A stretch of 64,000 bases of DNA. Origin: Linnemannia schmuckeri. Its lineage: Eukaryota > Mortierellomycota > Mortierellomycetes > Mortierellales > Mortierellaceae. The number at the start of each line of letters is the position of its first letter. The first letter of the stretch is position 1. The notes under the pieces are model-generated. The model saw only the letters and a list, made by a program, of their open reading frames with translations. It did no database searches and had not been told where the DNA came from. The stretch spans positions 1,979,951 through 2,043,950 of the forward strand of contig JANATG010000011.1 in NCBI GenBank assembly GCA_029449235.1. The letters are read 5' to 3'. A program made the position numbers and the translations under genes. Positions 25,499 to 37,559 of this stretch are shown here, piece by piece.

Positions 25499-28197
25499 AG
25501 ACAATCGGTGTGATGACAAACACACGGAGTTAATGTGTTTAAGTAGCTATTGTATCCACTCAGCTACCAATGCAAAGGAGACGGAGTCATAGCTCGCTAA
25601 GCTCCAGCACCACCAGCACCACCACTATCATCGTAATCATAATCATAATCATCATCATTTCTTCCCAGAAGAAGGAAACGGCGCCACCACAGAACTACTA
25701 AATCCAATACATCACCACTCACAAAAAAAGTAGTGACCAAACACATCCAGTCAGATTGCCCTAGGTGATGATAGAAATCTGTGGAGAAGATATTCATTTT
25801 TTTTTTTTTTTTTTTTTGCTCGAGTGTTTCATGCTAGCTAGAGGTGTATGTTTGCTAGACTAGAAATCAAGAAGGGGTCAACTCACTCCTATCATCGTCG
25901 TCAATGAGAAAAGGACATAGGGGGAAAGGGAAAAAAAAAAAGGATTCACAGGGGACAGTAGAAGTAGTAAGAGGAGGAGAAGAGGAGAGGGGGGAAGGAC
26001 GAAGAAAGAAGGAAGGAGGCAAATAAGCCTTGTTTTAGTTGAAGGAAAAAACATAGACAAAGGGACGAATAGGAGACGAAGACAAAGCTTGTTATCGCCC
26101 TTTATTGACTCCACCATCCTTCTCCTCTTACATCCCCTTTGTCACCTCTTTTTTTTTGACAATAAGGAGGAAATGGAGAAAGGTGTCAGAGTTGGGGGTG
26201 AAGGGGTGCAACATTTTGACTAATGCACGACTAGGCTACTTGTGGTATACGAGAAAGAGAAAGAGAGAACTGCCACCCAATTGTTTTCTCACGCATCCTC
26301 TGAATTTTTTCACGGGCCACTCTCTGTCTCCCTTTCTTTCTCTCTTCAATTGTTCTAGCGACATAGTTCACTGCAAGCAGTTCTCGGACTTTTCTCTTTC
26401 TCTCTCTCTCCTTCCTCGATCCTTCTCTGTCATCCGTCATGGATGCAGGCTGAGTAAAAAAGAAAAAGAATGAAAAGATGACAGAATACAACATTACCAA
26501 GTCGGTCCCTCTCCTATCTTCCCCTCCCCGGAGAGGCCATTTTTTTTCCCCTTCCGCTCTCTCTTTCTCGATGACGCAGGTGACGAAAAGTCATGCATAT
26601 CGCCAAAAAAAAAAAAAAAAAAAAAAAAATCTCTTTTTTGACTTTATTCTTGCAAGTAGAAAAAAGCTCTCACAGAATCCAACCAAACAAAATAAAACAT
26701 TACCCGGTCGTCTTTCTTTCCATGTCAGCTCATTTTTTTGATTGTCGGGCGCATGTCAATGGAGCAAAAGCGCGAAAGAAGGAAAAGAGTGAGTGGGAGA
26801 AGACAAGACAAGCACCTTTACGCCGTCTTCATTTGTTCTCAAGCAAGCCAAATCTAGAAATGCGCATGTTTTGTTTGTAGTGTGTTTGTTGCATGAGAGT
26901 AGCAACAACAAAAACAAAAGAAGAAGGGCGTAAGAGTGGAGAAAGTGGTTTGATTGGGTGACAAAAATTTGTACAAGGAGGAAAAAAGGGAAAGAAGAGA
27001 GCAAAGTTCCGTATGCGTCGGTGTGTGTGTGTATGAGTGCGTGTGTACGATGAAAAGGATTTTTGCTTTTTTTCTTCATTAGAGAAGATATGTTATCTCC
27101 CTTTATAGACCCCATCAACAAATGAGCGCTCATCATCTAATCTTATCTCTTCCTCCCTCACAAAAATGAATCCTTTCTTCTCCTCAGCCTTGCGAAAAAC
27201 ACACACAACCCTCTGTATTACAAATAAAAGCTCCTGAAAGAACGTCAAATGGTTGGTACGTCGGTACGGCAGCTTTTCTGCTTATTTTTTTTCTTTCCTT
27301 TCTTTCATTTCGGATAACTCCATCTCCTCGGAGGGTTTCCTTCGCCCTCTGGACTCGAGGGCTAAAGCGACCAAAGGGAAGTGCCAAAAAAATAATAGTG
27401 TCAAATGCCTGTTATGCAGGCTAAGCCCTGAGTTTACAAACAACAAACCAAGAAGCCCTCGACATTTTCGACGATGCGGGATACAATAAGGACTTGGCTT
27501 GTTCCTTGTGCAGCTTGTGGCCAACAAAGTGCGAATGAATATGTCATCCTGAAATGAATGGTCACTGTTGAAGACTCATTTGAAAGGGCTATGCCAATAA
27601 TGGTTTTGAGCTCTCCTTTTTTTGACACAAATACATTGAATTAGTGCGCATTGCACGTGCAGTATGAAAACTGAAGAGTACTCAGTACAATTTGCACAGC
27701 CCAATTTATTTTCTTTTTTTACTTCTCGTTAGGTACAAATCGTATGCTGAACATTTATGCCCAAAAGAAAAAAGAAGAGAAGCATTTTGAAGCATTCTGA
27801 AAGTGAAGTGCATTATTTACAGATAGAACTGGCAGGGTTCAAGAAAGACAACAACGTTCTTTTCTGCCTCTTGCGCCACCCAACACCTAAATAAGGCTAG
27901 CACTGTAGCCCACCGCCACGCCACCCGCTTAGCAAGTACAAACAGCCAACACACTCGTGCTGTGCCCAAGCACCCGCAACGGCGAATGAATTGCAAACAA
28001 AGAATAGAGGGAGTAAAAGGAAATGCTGGTTTTTATTCTTATTTTTTTTTTTTTTTTTTTTTTTGCAAAAAAAGCGCAATAGATGGGAGTTGCATTGGTT
28101 GCTGGGTATCTAATAAAAGTGGGGTTTTGAGCGGACGATAACATGACGAAAAGCAAAACAAAAACAAACAAGGACAAAGAAGAAAAGAAAAAACGAC
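25172..28197. other. Intergenic, poly-A/T and purine tracts
   Basis: 3 kb between the kinase start and the end of the Crz1-like gene. Holds the kinase 5' leader (purine-rich 25190-25400, a TAAA-type short tandem run at 25393-25417, a poly-A run of about 30 near 25464-25492), poly-T runs near 25799-25816 and 28043-28064, and poly-A of about 25 near 26605-26629. No gene supported. A GCACCACCA/ATCATA short repeat lies at 25600-25660. Confidence 0.5.
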
Positions 28198-29858
28198 TTA
28201 GGATTGATCCTCAGTCCGTTCGTCGTTCGACTTCCCAAAGTTGGGAAAGTGGGCGAGGATCAAAGGATTGATCTTCTTGGGAGGCAAATCAACAAGAGGC
28301 ATGGCATTAGGCGAGTTGATCTGGATCAGGTATTGGTTGCATAAGTTGCGGCCGCCCTCGACCTTTAGATGTCGGTTCAATGCATCCATCCTGGCAAAGT
28401 GGTGTTGGCAACGCTCACATGCAAAGGGGCGCACACCGCGATGGAGCCTCTCATGGCGATTCTTGTCATGAAGACGAGCAAATTGACGCTCGCAATGGTC
28501 GCACTGGTATGGGCGCAGGTTGGTGTGGGTCCTGATGTGAGAGTTGAGGTTGTAAGGTCTGGAGAAGCTCTTGGTGCATCCCTCATAGTCGCATTTGTAG
28601 ATTCCCTGAGCGCTGTTGCTGCTGCCTTGCGTGGATGCGGTGGCAGAGTTGGTAGGGCTGGTGGCGGACAAGGTATTCTGATCTGTTGACAAGGTGGGCG
28701 ACAGGGGCTGTGGAGTCACGGATGAGGAGGTGGACTCTGGCTGGAAAAAGTTCAGGGACATAGAAAAGTCTGGTGCCAACTGACCCATGACATCGCTCTC
28801 GGAGAAGCGACGCTCATACTCCTCTGTTGTGGAATGGCCGGCGCTCAGGGTGCGGCGGTGCTGAGACAGAGGCAGCCAGGTAGGCGAGCTGATGGTTGCG
28901 ACGGAGGATGACATGATGGGTGAGGATGGTGCGGAGAGTTGTCTTGAACAGAGTTGATCGGCGAGTCCAGAGTGGAGATCTGTGGAGTGATTGTATGAGC
29001 TGTGGCGGTTGTAAGGGTGCCAGTGGAGGGATGAGCGGGACTCGATGGGGTGGGTGTGACCGTGTGCAAAGCTGAGGTTGTGGGGACCCGAGAGGGCAAG
29101 TTGTCGTCCATACTCGTTGTCTGCTGCCCAGAGATCTGCTTGTGGAGGAACACCGCTCATTTCTGTATCTGATGTTTGAAGAGAGTTGCACAAGGGAAAA
29201 AAAACAATTTCCGTTAGGCTTGTTTGTCATGAAAGGGTGACAAAATTAAATGTGGCAAGACACACTCGCACAGTTGCATAGCCTTCTCATAATTGCGCAC
29301 ACTGTATGTACCTTGGTTTTGCCCCTGAGCGCGATATCCTTGGGTAGTGGTGGTGGTGGTGCCGTGCACGCCGGCTATTCTTGGGAGCATTGATCGAGAA
29401 GGGTGGTTCACTGCGGAGTGGTCAAATGGCTGGGCTGTGAGGGTGTATCGTTGACTCCTAAGCGCAAGGTCATCGAGCAAGGAGGATGTGTCCAGGAGTG
29501 TGTTTGCATAGGAGACACTGATGGGCATTGAAGAAGAGCTAGATGCGAGACTGTTGGAGGTATTGAGGCTGAGGTAGGCAAAGGGGGCGGAGCACTGCTG
29601 GATCTCGCCAGAGACCAAGGGTGAGGGAGGAAATGAGATGGGCGAAGGGGATGCAGAGTGGCTGTTGGGAGACGAGATTTGGGGCATGCAGGACTGCTCG
29701 TCGCCAGAAGGGGGATCGAGCGAAGGCATCTCATTGCTTGCGAGGAGGGAATCGTCTTGTGAAAAATAGTCGAGGACATCCTGGGTGTCGACAAGACTGG
29801 GTTGTTCGAGCCAGGCGTGGGAGCCGTGGGGTGCGATCTGTCCGGGAATATGAGCCAT
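28198..29858 (-). CDS. C2H2 zinc-finger transcription factor, Crz1/CrzA-like
   Basis: Two exons (29858-29312 and 29168-28198) with a 143-bp intron; 505 residues. Three adjacent zinc fingers near the C terminus: finger 1 at 375-397 (CDYEGCTKSFSRPYNLNSH then IRTH), finger 2 at 405-425 (CDHCERQFARLHDKNRH) and finger 3 at 433-459 (CERCQHHFARMDALNRH, with a final Cys after KVEGGRNL instead of His). The SRPYNL / ARxHDxxRH / ARxDALxRH signature and the H-x8-C end of finger 3 are those of calcineurin-responsive Crz1/CrzA/Prz1 factors, which enter the nucleus upon Ca2+ stress. The N-terminal 370 residues are Ser/Pro/Gln-rich; no certain PxIxIT calcineurin-docking site was found, so calcineurin control is inferred from the fingers only. 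Promoter DNA upstream is long (about 3.8 kb), as often seen for regulators. Confidence 0.82.
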
Positions 29859-30642
29859 TGTTATGTATGTGGATAGGTTGTTGAAAAGGGATTGTCACAC
29901 AGATATGGTATGCAAAATGAATTAAAGAGGGAGGAATAGAAAGAGGGAGAGATAAAATGTATGATTTTAGAACGTTGTTAAATTTGCGAGGCAAGTGAAT
30001 GAAAGCAGTAGAGTGAAGAAGCCGAGGATGTGAGAAGGATTGAAGTAACCAGAAGAGAGAAGGGAGAAGGAAATGCTTGTTGTAAGTAGGTATTGATGCT
30101 GTTGTTGTAGAAGAAGAAGAGAAAGAAAGAGACGCGTGCTCCGTTGAAAGAGTGGGACATAGCCTGCCTTTTATACTCCTCAATCTCTTAAGCGTGTGGC
30201 AGTGCACCCTACCCTTTTACATCGCAGGAGACACACTTCTCTTTCTTTGGCCCAGCCAAAGGGGAAAATTATTTCAAAATACTGCTGATGTTTTCACAGT
30301 ACACCATGCCACAATCCCTTAATACTCCCCTCTTTTTTCTTTTTTTTTTTTCTTCCTGCTGCTCATTTTTTTTTTTTTGGTTGTGTATATGCTCATGGCA
30401 TTGCCAATGGCTCAACGCAACCCTTGTTTGTTCCATGACTTAATGAAAATGCGAATGAATCGGCCAGCGGGTAGCGGGGCTGTGAAAAAGTATTAACTAC
30501 AATAACAACAACCACTATCCTTCTATCCATCCAAGCCAGACACGCTCTGGTCTTAAAGAGAGATGAATGGATACTATAGAAAACCATTCAAGCCTCTCAC
30601 TACCGCCTCGCCTAGGGAAAAATCAACCCCTACTCTAACGGA

Positions 30643-30682
<40 letters not shown>

Positions 30683-33651
30683 TTAAAACGTGCTCAATAG
30701 CAAATAGGTGGATACAAATCATATCTTAACCCTGTCTTTACTCAAACCAGGAACACCCTGACCCCCTCCCACCAATAAAAACAGATCGACCACCACAGTG
30801 AATAACTTACTAAGGCAAAGAATCCCCCGCACTAATCACATATCACACATCACATTACATCGCTCATATCTTTACCACACACCTTGGCTGAGTAACTCCA
30901 CAGTGCACACACAATATGGAAACAATGATGCAACCACAACCAGCTCTTACTTTTTTAATTCTCTCAATCTCTTGTTCTCTCTCACTCTCTTTCTCTTGAT
31001 CGTATCTACTTCTGTCCTTGTCTGGAAATAAGTGTGGCAGAAATGAAATGTAACAGGATGAAAGACGGGAAGCAGGAAAGCTGCAATTCTAGGTTGATTT
31101 TCGCAACGAGGAACGGCGCTTCAGATCTTGTCGTGTCCCCTTTTTTTTAACTGAATGCCATACTTTTCTCTTTTCCATCTCTTTTCCTTTTACGCCAGAC
31201 GCCAGACATGTTTTTTCTTCAGTTTCGAATTTTCTCAATGTGGAAAATACATTGAGCATTTAGGTTAAACACCGACAAATAGGAAGACACGACTGTGTGA
31301 ACCCGGTGAATCCACACATGAAGGGTGAATCGGGTGCAGTAGTGTTATCCTATTTCATTATGAGCAAACCTGGTACTTTTGAGCCCTATTTTTTTTTGTC
31401 ATAGGTCTGCCGACTGCCGAGGCCCACCTTACACTAGTCTACGTGTCCTCCTTCTCCTTCTCCTTTTCCTTTTCCTCATCCTTCTCCTTTCCCTTGTCCT
31501 TCTATCCAGCCCTATCCCCATCCTCCTCATCCTACTCTTTATCCTCCTCTTCATCCTCCAGTTCGCCTTCTTCATTATTCTTAGGTTCAATCAAGATCAC
31601 ACCTTACTGTACCTCTTTTAATTTAGTCTCCCACGGTTGTTTTACATGTCCATCTCGATGCGCGTTTTCTTGTATTATTCCGATAGGCCGATGCCCATTG
31701 GACGTTCATATGTTACTACGATGACAGCGTAGCGTTTGCGAGCGTCTTACTTTCCTCAAGTCACTCCCTATCTCTGTATACTACTTCCGTATGCACTGCC
31801 ACATGGCCATGGGTTTAGAACCAGTTGTAGTTTTCGCAACAACAACCCGTTCATCCACTCCTCTTTTTCCACCCCGATCACTTTGAACAGAGAGAAAAAA
31901 AGTGCTCTGCTCTGCTCATGGCCGCGTTCTGAGCTTTTGCGACGCACATAGTAATTGCATTAATCATGTGTGGCTTGTTTGCAAAAGTGGTGGCTTTGTG
32001 TGGCAGTGCACACGCGCTGGGACATGGTTGTTTCCAGCATCCAAAGCAGAGCTTGAAAAAAAGAAACCAAGGGCTGCCAGCATAGCCCAAAATATGTGCG
32101 GACATGGTATGGTATGGCATGGACGTTTTTATTTGTTGATGTCCGAAGCAGAAGCATGAAAGGGCGCGTGTATCTGGAGCACTGCTTCTTACTGCAGGTG
32201 CCATACAACCACGAAAATGTTGTCCGACAAAGCGAAAATTTGTCCCATTTTCTTTGGAAACACAAATCCAAACCAAACTCCCCCCTGTTGAGCCACCGCC
32301 CCCCTTGTCGATCCACTCGTAGGGATAGAAGCAATGACCACATCCAAAGAATCCGCCCAATAAGTATTGAACCGGGCTGAGACATATTGTACCGCGGCGG
32401 CGGCGCGTGTAAAAGGGTTCTCCGATCACAATATTGTTCTGGCAATTCAGATCTTCTTATTCCTCCTTGAGCCACTCAGGGTCATCCTCTCACGCCATCC
32501 TACCGAAGACACACGCTCTATCTATTATCCATACCTAGATCCTTATTTTCTTCTTCCGGATAAACGGCTGAACGGTAAAGGTTAAGCTTATACCGGTGAA
32601 TAAGTCAATCCCGGACAGTGCCTTTCCCTATTCACACACATATATCCCTGCTGAGCTCACTTTTGTGTTCGTCGTATACAATTTATTGCATGTGGAAGGA
32701 ATTGCCATTTGAGTATGACGCGATGATGTGTTGTTGACACCACATGGCTAGTTGGACAGCGCCCCATGGAAAAGAACTTGGCTGAGCAAGCATTCATCGG
32801 AAATGGATGTTTCCTGTTTTAGAAGCAAAGAAGAAGAGTTCATCACGCCGTACATTTGTGTTGTCCTTTTGGTCACAAACAAACCAAAAGCAAAAAAAAA
32901 AAAAATGAGGGATAGGAAAATGAAGGCTGGGGGCTGGAGAGAAGGAGATCCAAGTGGAGATCGACGCCTCCTCTCTGGTCCTTGTTTTTTCTTTATTTGA
33001 TTGGTGGTGACCATTGCGGATTTGTGCCCCTTTCCGTTGTCCTTCGTTCCTTTTGCTTCCTCGTTATCATCAGGTCCACTTCCTTGCTTCGACATGAGGG
33101 TGAGGTGTCGGGTAGGCTGTTGTTTCGGTCAGGGACCCTTATTTTTCCTTAGCTCTTCCGTAGGCGATGAAGCCTCTTTGTTAAGCAAGACGCGTGGAAG
33201 TATCTTTTTTCAAGAGGAAAGACGCGCGAAGACGATTTTCATGGAAATTGTTTGCGTTCAATTAGAGGGGTGAATGGATAGGATAAGACAAGCAAATGAC
33301 CAGAAGAGAGATGAGATGAGATGAGTGGCTGACTCTACCCCCCCCTCCCCCCCTAAGTGAACGGATACTACCCCTTTCCCCTCGTGCACACACCAACCAC
33401 ACTCACACCATGTCACATCCGCTCTCTCTATCTCCCTTTCTCCTTTTTGCCACAGTTCCGCTTCTTTTCTCTTCCCCCCCTGCATCACCACAATATCACC
33501 AACGCCTGAACCCTTCTCATCTTGTCCTTCATCTTTCACTTATCGCCACCCGACTTTCCACGTCCCAATTACTCACACATCCACACACTCGCACACTCAG
33601 AGTCCCTGACTCACTCACTCCGCCCAACCGTCGTCCAATCGTCTAAACGGG
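29859..33651. other. Long intergenic region between Crz1-like and MOB4 genes
   Basis: 3.8 kb divergent spacer. A poly-T run of about 36 at 30646-30681, shorter T runs at 30330-30380, a CTCCTT-rich pyrimidine stretch at 31440-31580, and a C-run near 33340-33352. No gene recognised on either strand; frames over 100 codons lack domains and overlap tracts. Presumably long promoters for the transcription factor and MOB4. Confidence 0.5.
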
Positions 33652-35143
33652 ATGCTGATGGAAGCCCAAGTACAAGAGACATTGAAGCATGTCCCAACAA
33701 GCCCAACTACAACAACAACAGCAACACAGTCTGACCTGACCACAGACTCAACTATCGAAGAGAAAACAACCACCTCTGACAGCAAAACTGTCTCTGTCTC
33801 GTCAGGTACACCTTCGGCAACAGGGAGACCTCAGAGAAACCTGCCAGGCACCAAAGACGAGGTACAGTCTCTCCTGAAGATCATATATGGAAAGCCTTGC
33901 GCAACAAGAAAACGAATACTGAACGAAAAGAGGTACCGGCATTCTTTATGACAAATAGGGTCTATATCAATGGCCACAGCGACCTCTCGAGTCAATCGAG
34001 TCTGCGTTTGCCCTACGAGAATATCTGCAGTCCCTCATCCGTCAAGACCCACACAACGTTGACCTCATCATCGCACTACCCTCTGGACAGGACGAGCACG
34101 CGTGGCTCTATGAACATCTTTGGTGAGGCCGAGGGTCTTTTTTTTATCAATGGCCACAACAGACGAGTATCTTGTTGTCTAATTCGTCGTTGAGTGCTAA
34201 CCTGCACTAAAACATTTTGTTCTTTGAATTCCATAGTCAAATATGTCTGGAGCTCAATTATTTAATCGTCCATCTGGAGCCAGAATGCACGCCAGAAGTG
34301 TGTCCAGAAATGAGGGCTGAGGAGTGGATGTACTACTGCGCGACTCACCCAACGCCCCGAGAAGTAAGAAAACAAGGGAGGTCAGAGGGTCATATGAAGT
34401 CCTCATGTCATATCCCTTTAGCTAACGACTTCGTTTTTGCGATTTGTTGACCCCTTTCGTTGACAGTGTTGTGCAATAGATTACCTCACTCATACACTGG
34501 ATGGAGCCTCTGCTCTGTTGAATAATGTCAAGTTCTTCCCCAGCCGGTATGTGGACGAATTGTTCATTGTACACATGCATATACTATCAGGCCATGGAAG
34601 AAATAAAAGAACAGAATGACTAACATCGATGACAACTTGATAGGATTTGTGTCCCTGAAGGGTCTGTCAAGAACTTCCAGTCAATTGCTCGCCGACTCTA
34701 CCGCATATTTGCCCATGCTTATTTCCACCATCGTGACATCTTTGACGCCTTTGAAGTAATGCTTCGAGTTTAAACAGGAATGCTGCATCACTTTTGGGAT
34801 GAGAGCCGAGTAAACAGCGAAAACGATTGATAGCTAACCCTCGGGTCCCTTTCTGTAATTGTTTCTTGTATCTCGTAGGCAGAGACATCTCTTTATGACC
34901 GCTTCTTGAAACTTTCTCGGTCCAGGAAACTAATCACGGATAAACTCATCATTATCCCTAGCTTGAACAACGACGACAACTCGGCTGCTACAGGAGCCCG
35001 GCAGGTATTTTCCTGGATTATGATGTCAGAGCAAGAGCAGTCTCAGTGTTCATTCCTTTGCATGTATCACTTATTATCTTGGCCGTTAACCAACTATCTT
35101 TTTCGGTGGATTATAGATTATGTCACGCTCAAGGGAGGATTAG
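33652..35143 (+). CDS. MOB4: MOB4/phocein-family kinase-adaptor protein
   Basis: Seven exons: 33652-33861, 33980-34122, 34237-34363, 34467-34546, 34644-34755, 34879-35004, 35117-35143; 274 residues, all phases consistent. Phocein/MOB4 is a subunit of the STRIPAK phosphatase-kinase complex. Landmarks: PGTKDE, ALREYLQSLIRQDP, LPSGQDEHAWLYEHL, CLELN, the Zn-binding pair in ECTPEVC, ALLNNVKFFPSR, and the His pair in RIFAHAYFHHRDIF. The GQDE...W.YEHL..CLELN block is closer to MOB4 than to MOB1/MOB2. The first ~65 residues are Thr/Ser-rich and poorly conserved. A second Met six bases into the frame is an alternative start. The last exon (MSRSRED after the splice) is short and less certain; reading on without splicing gives a hydrophobic non-homologous tail. 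Confidence 0.83.
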
Positions 35144-35655
35144 CGGTGCAGAGCGCGCAAATTTGTTTAATGTTACAACTGTATAGAGTTCTTCTCCTTA
35201 ACATCCTGTTCAAAATCTGTCGGTTGTAAGTCAGCTCACACGATCGTCTTCAAGTGCCACACACAGTGATAGCTTGAATAAAATCCGGTAGTGAGTACCT
35301 CGTCGCAATGTCCGGGAAGATCTAGCGTTGTGCAAAATTTAGGATTAATAGGAATTCTGGCCAATTTTACTTATGGGGCATTGCATCAGACCCTACTTGC
35401 CAACTAGCAGGTCATTTCACAGTGTTGTATCGCATGTCGTACCTTGATTTTTCCTTCGCTTGCTATGTACCACGAGGAACACCCTGCTCTGGAGAGAACA
35501 AGTCGGCTAAAATCAATTTTCATGCTGTCAGCGCAGTGCGCCTCAATGCCATCCAGAATGCCGACCTTGGAGTCCTTTACCCGACTGGTTTATATTTGAA
35601 AATAAAAGGAAGACGAGGCGTGAGCAACATTTTTTTTGCGTCAGTACTTCAAGCC
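35144..35655. other. Convergent spacer
   Basis: About 510 bp between the ends of MOB4 (+) and the CENP-L-like gene (-). No gene or RNA recognised; it presumably holds both 3' UTRs. Confidence 0.4.
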
Positions 35656-37143
35656 TTAATGCGCTTTAAAACGACCCAAAGCATACCTCACGAGCAACTG
35701 TCGCACGTCGTCAGGCGCGAGGGATATAGATATCATCTTTAGACCGACAACCGCCTGTGGAAGTGTATAGTATAATTCTATAGGCCGTTCCTTCACATGA
35801 CCTAATGGGAATAGGTGGGAATAGTCAGAATAAATGTCGATAAAGGGTAATACTCCAGAGAACAAATATTTCTGTTCGCATCCATCACGATGAAGAAATA
35901 CTTACTATGCCCCTGAGCCTGGTTATATGAGACTTCCAGGGCAGATTCCACAATCTTGCGAAGTTCGAACCTTTGGAAAATGAGATGACATACCCTGCAG
36001 TCGAACCGTCGTTCAAGCCACTCACTCACCAATTGCACAATCATCACCGGAGCCTTGAACAGCATCACACCAAAGTGTGTAAACGCTAAGTGTAAAAAGA
36101 GTCATTTAACTTTTTGGTATCTGGATATTTTTTATGAGATGTTGAAAGTCGTGTCCATGCAATGGCATTCATAATGTCGTGTGCCTGTACCTTGTTTCAA
36201 TGAAGCATTTTTCTGACGTTGATCAGGCACAATGACACAGTAATAAGGCTGGTCCCGTACTTTGCCTAAGGAAAGAACGCAAAGCTGTATTAGAAATGGC
36301 CGTCCACACAGGAAAGAGCCAACCCGACATTTCAACCACGGGTCCATATCCTGTATTACCTTTTGGTCTGACAGTGACTGTTATGACAAGCGAGTCTGTA
36401 GCAGCCACACCAAGTCTCTCCTCATTCGAGTCTTCGAGAGTATTGTTCATATTTAAAACCTGGAACTCTACGCCTTTGATGTCACCAAGCTCATCCATGG
36501 TCTCTACGAGATTGTTTCCGGAACTGTCAATCTGCCCTGGAAATGAACCTGTTCTGTTGAGAATCGTCGCGGCTGCGTCGATTTGAGTCGGTGTAGCTAG
36601 GGCAGAAGAGACAAGGTTCTTGGCGTTGGCAGCAATGTAAGTGAGGAGTTCGCCTTCATATCTTGTCCATTGGCGCTTGTCATAGTTGTAGAAGGGAGTC
36701 GTCTTGAAAATAATCCATGTTTTGTTGTGCAAGAAGGCTGTTCAAAGTAGTAAAAAAGAAGAAATGCCCCTGTTAGTTACCAGCTAAGTCCGAGTTCCGA
36801 TGAGGTATGATTCCCCTGAGCGCGGTCAAAGTAGTGAGTAGACCTGCGAGGGCCAAAGGTGATCGTACTCACAGATCGGTAAAGGTTCGGCTGCCTCTGT
36901 TACTTCTAAACCACTTCTTCCTTGTGCACGGTTGTAGGGATGGCTGTTGAGCTGTGGCGAAGAGCGGTTGGACTGTGGCGATAATCGATTTGGTGGCGCC
37001 AAGGGATCGTTGCGAGTTGAGGACGAACGGATGAAGCTTCCGAGGACATGGCGCGTCCGGATTGCAGAGTCCGAGCTCTGGTTGTCGCGTCGCGATGAAG
37101 CATTGGCAGGTGTACTGCTACTGCTGCTTGCTGTCGTTGCCAT
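35656..37143 (-). CDS. Kinetochore protein, CENP-L/Fta1/Iml3-like
   Basis: Multi-exon gene. Exon 1 (from 37143, ending near 36872 in PLPIC) is Ser/Arg-rich. The next exon opens with FLHNKTWIIFKTTPFYNYD, which matches the CENP-L N-terminal motif (LLNKTWxLYxxTPLYxF), and runs to VTVRPKG near 36360. A short exon GKVRDQPYYCVIVPDQ follows (36265-36190), then FTHFGVMLFKAPVMI and VSEWLERRFDCRV, typical of the CENP-L WLxxxFDC segment, then FELRKIVESALEVSY, and a last block with ELYYTLPQAVVGLKMISISL and DDVRQLLVRYALGRFKAH before the stop. CENP-L pairs with CENP-N at centromeric nucleosomes in the inner kinetochore. The order of motifs fits, but sequence conservation is weak and exact middle splices were only partly checked. 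Confidence 0.65.
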
Positions 37144-37559
37144 GTCTTCTGTTCTTTTTCTTTTTTTTCTGCTTTTCCTGTTGGTTTCCTGACTCCTGAT
37201 GACTATAAAGTTGCCTTTGATGACAAGTTGCCTGAACAAAAAAACAACCTCTACTGGAGTGGACTGAGAAAAGATCAAAAGGAGTCACACCTCATCGCGA
37301 AGAAGTGACACGTGGATCAAATCCATGAGGCTGCTTCAACCCACAGACACAACCCAGAGAGAACAAAAAATAGACGCACACCCGATTTAAAAAGAAAAAA
37401 AAAAGACGTTGGACACAAAAACAACAAAAGCATGCACACGCAGATATTTAAAACGATATCTATTGCCCGCATCGCCCTTGAGTACTTTTTAATCGCTTCT
37501 CCTCTCTCATTATGACAATCGCCTCTCTTTGTTTCCCAATGAGACACATTTTGTACAAT
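37144..37559. promoter_or_regulatory. Spacer between Rab6 3' end and CENP-L-like start
   Basis: 416 bp on the same-strand boundary. It holds the CENP-L-like promoter and the 3' UTR of the Rab gene. Nothing specific recognised. Confidence 0.4.

Noticed and set aside
28369..28689. Plus-strand frame over the zinc-finger gene
   Set aside because: Antisense shadow of the C2H2 coding region.
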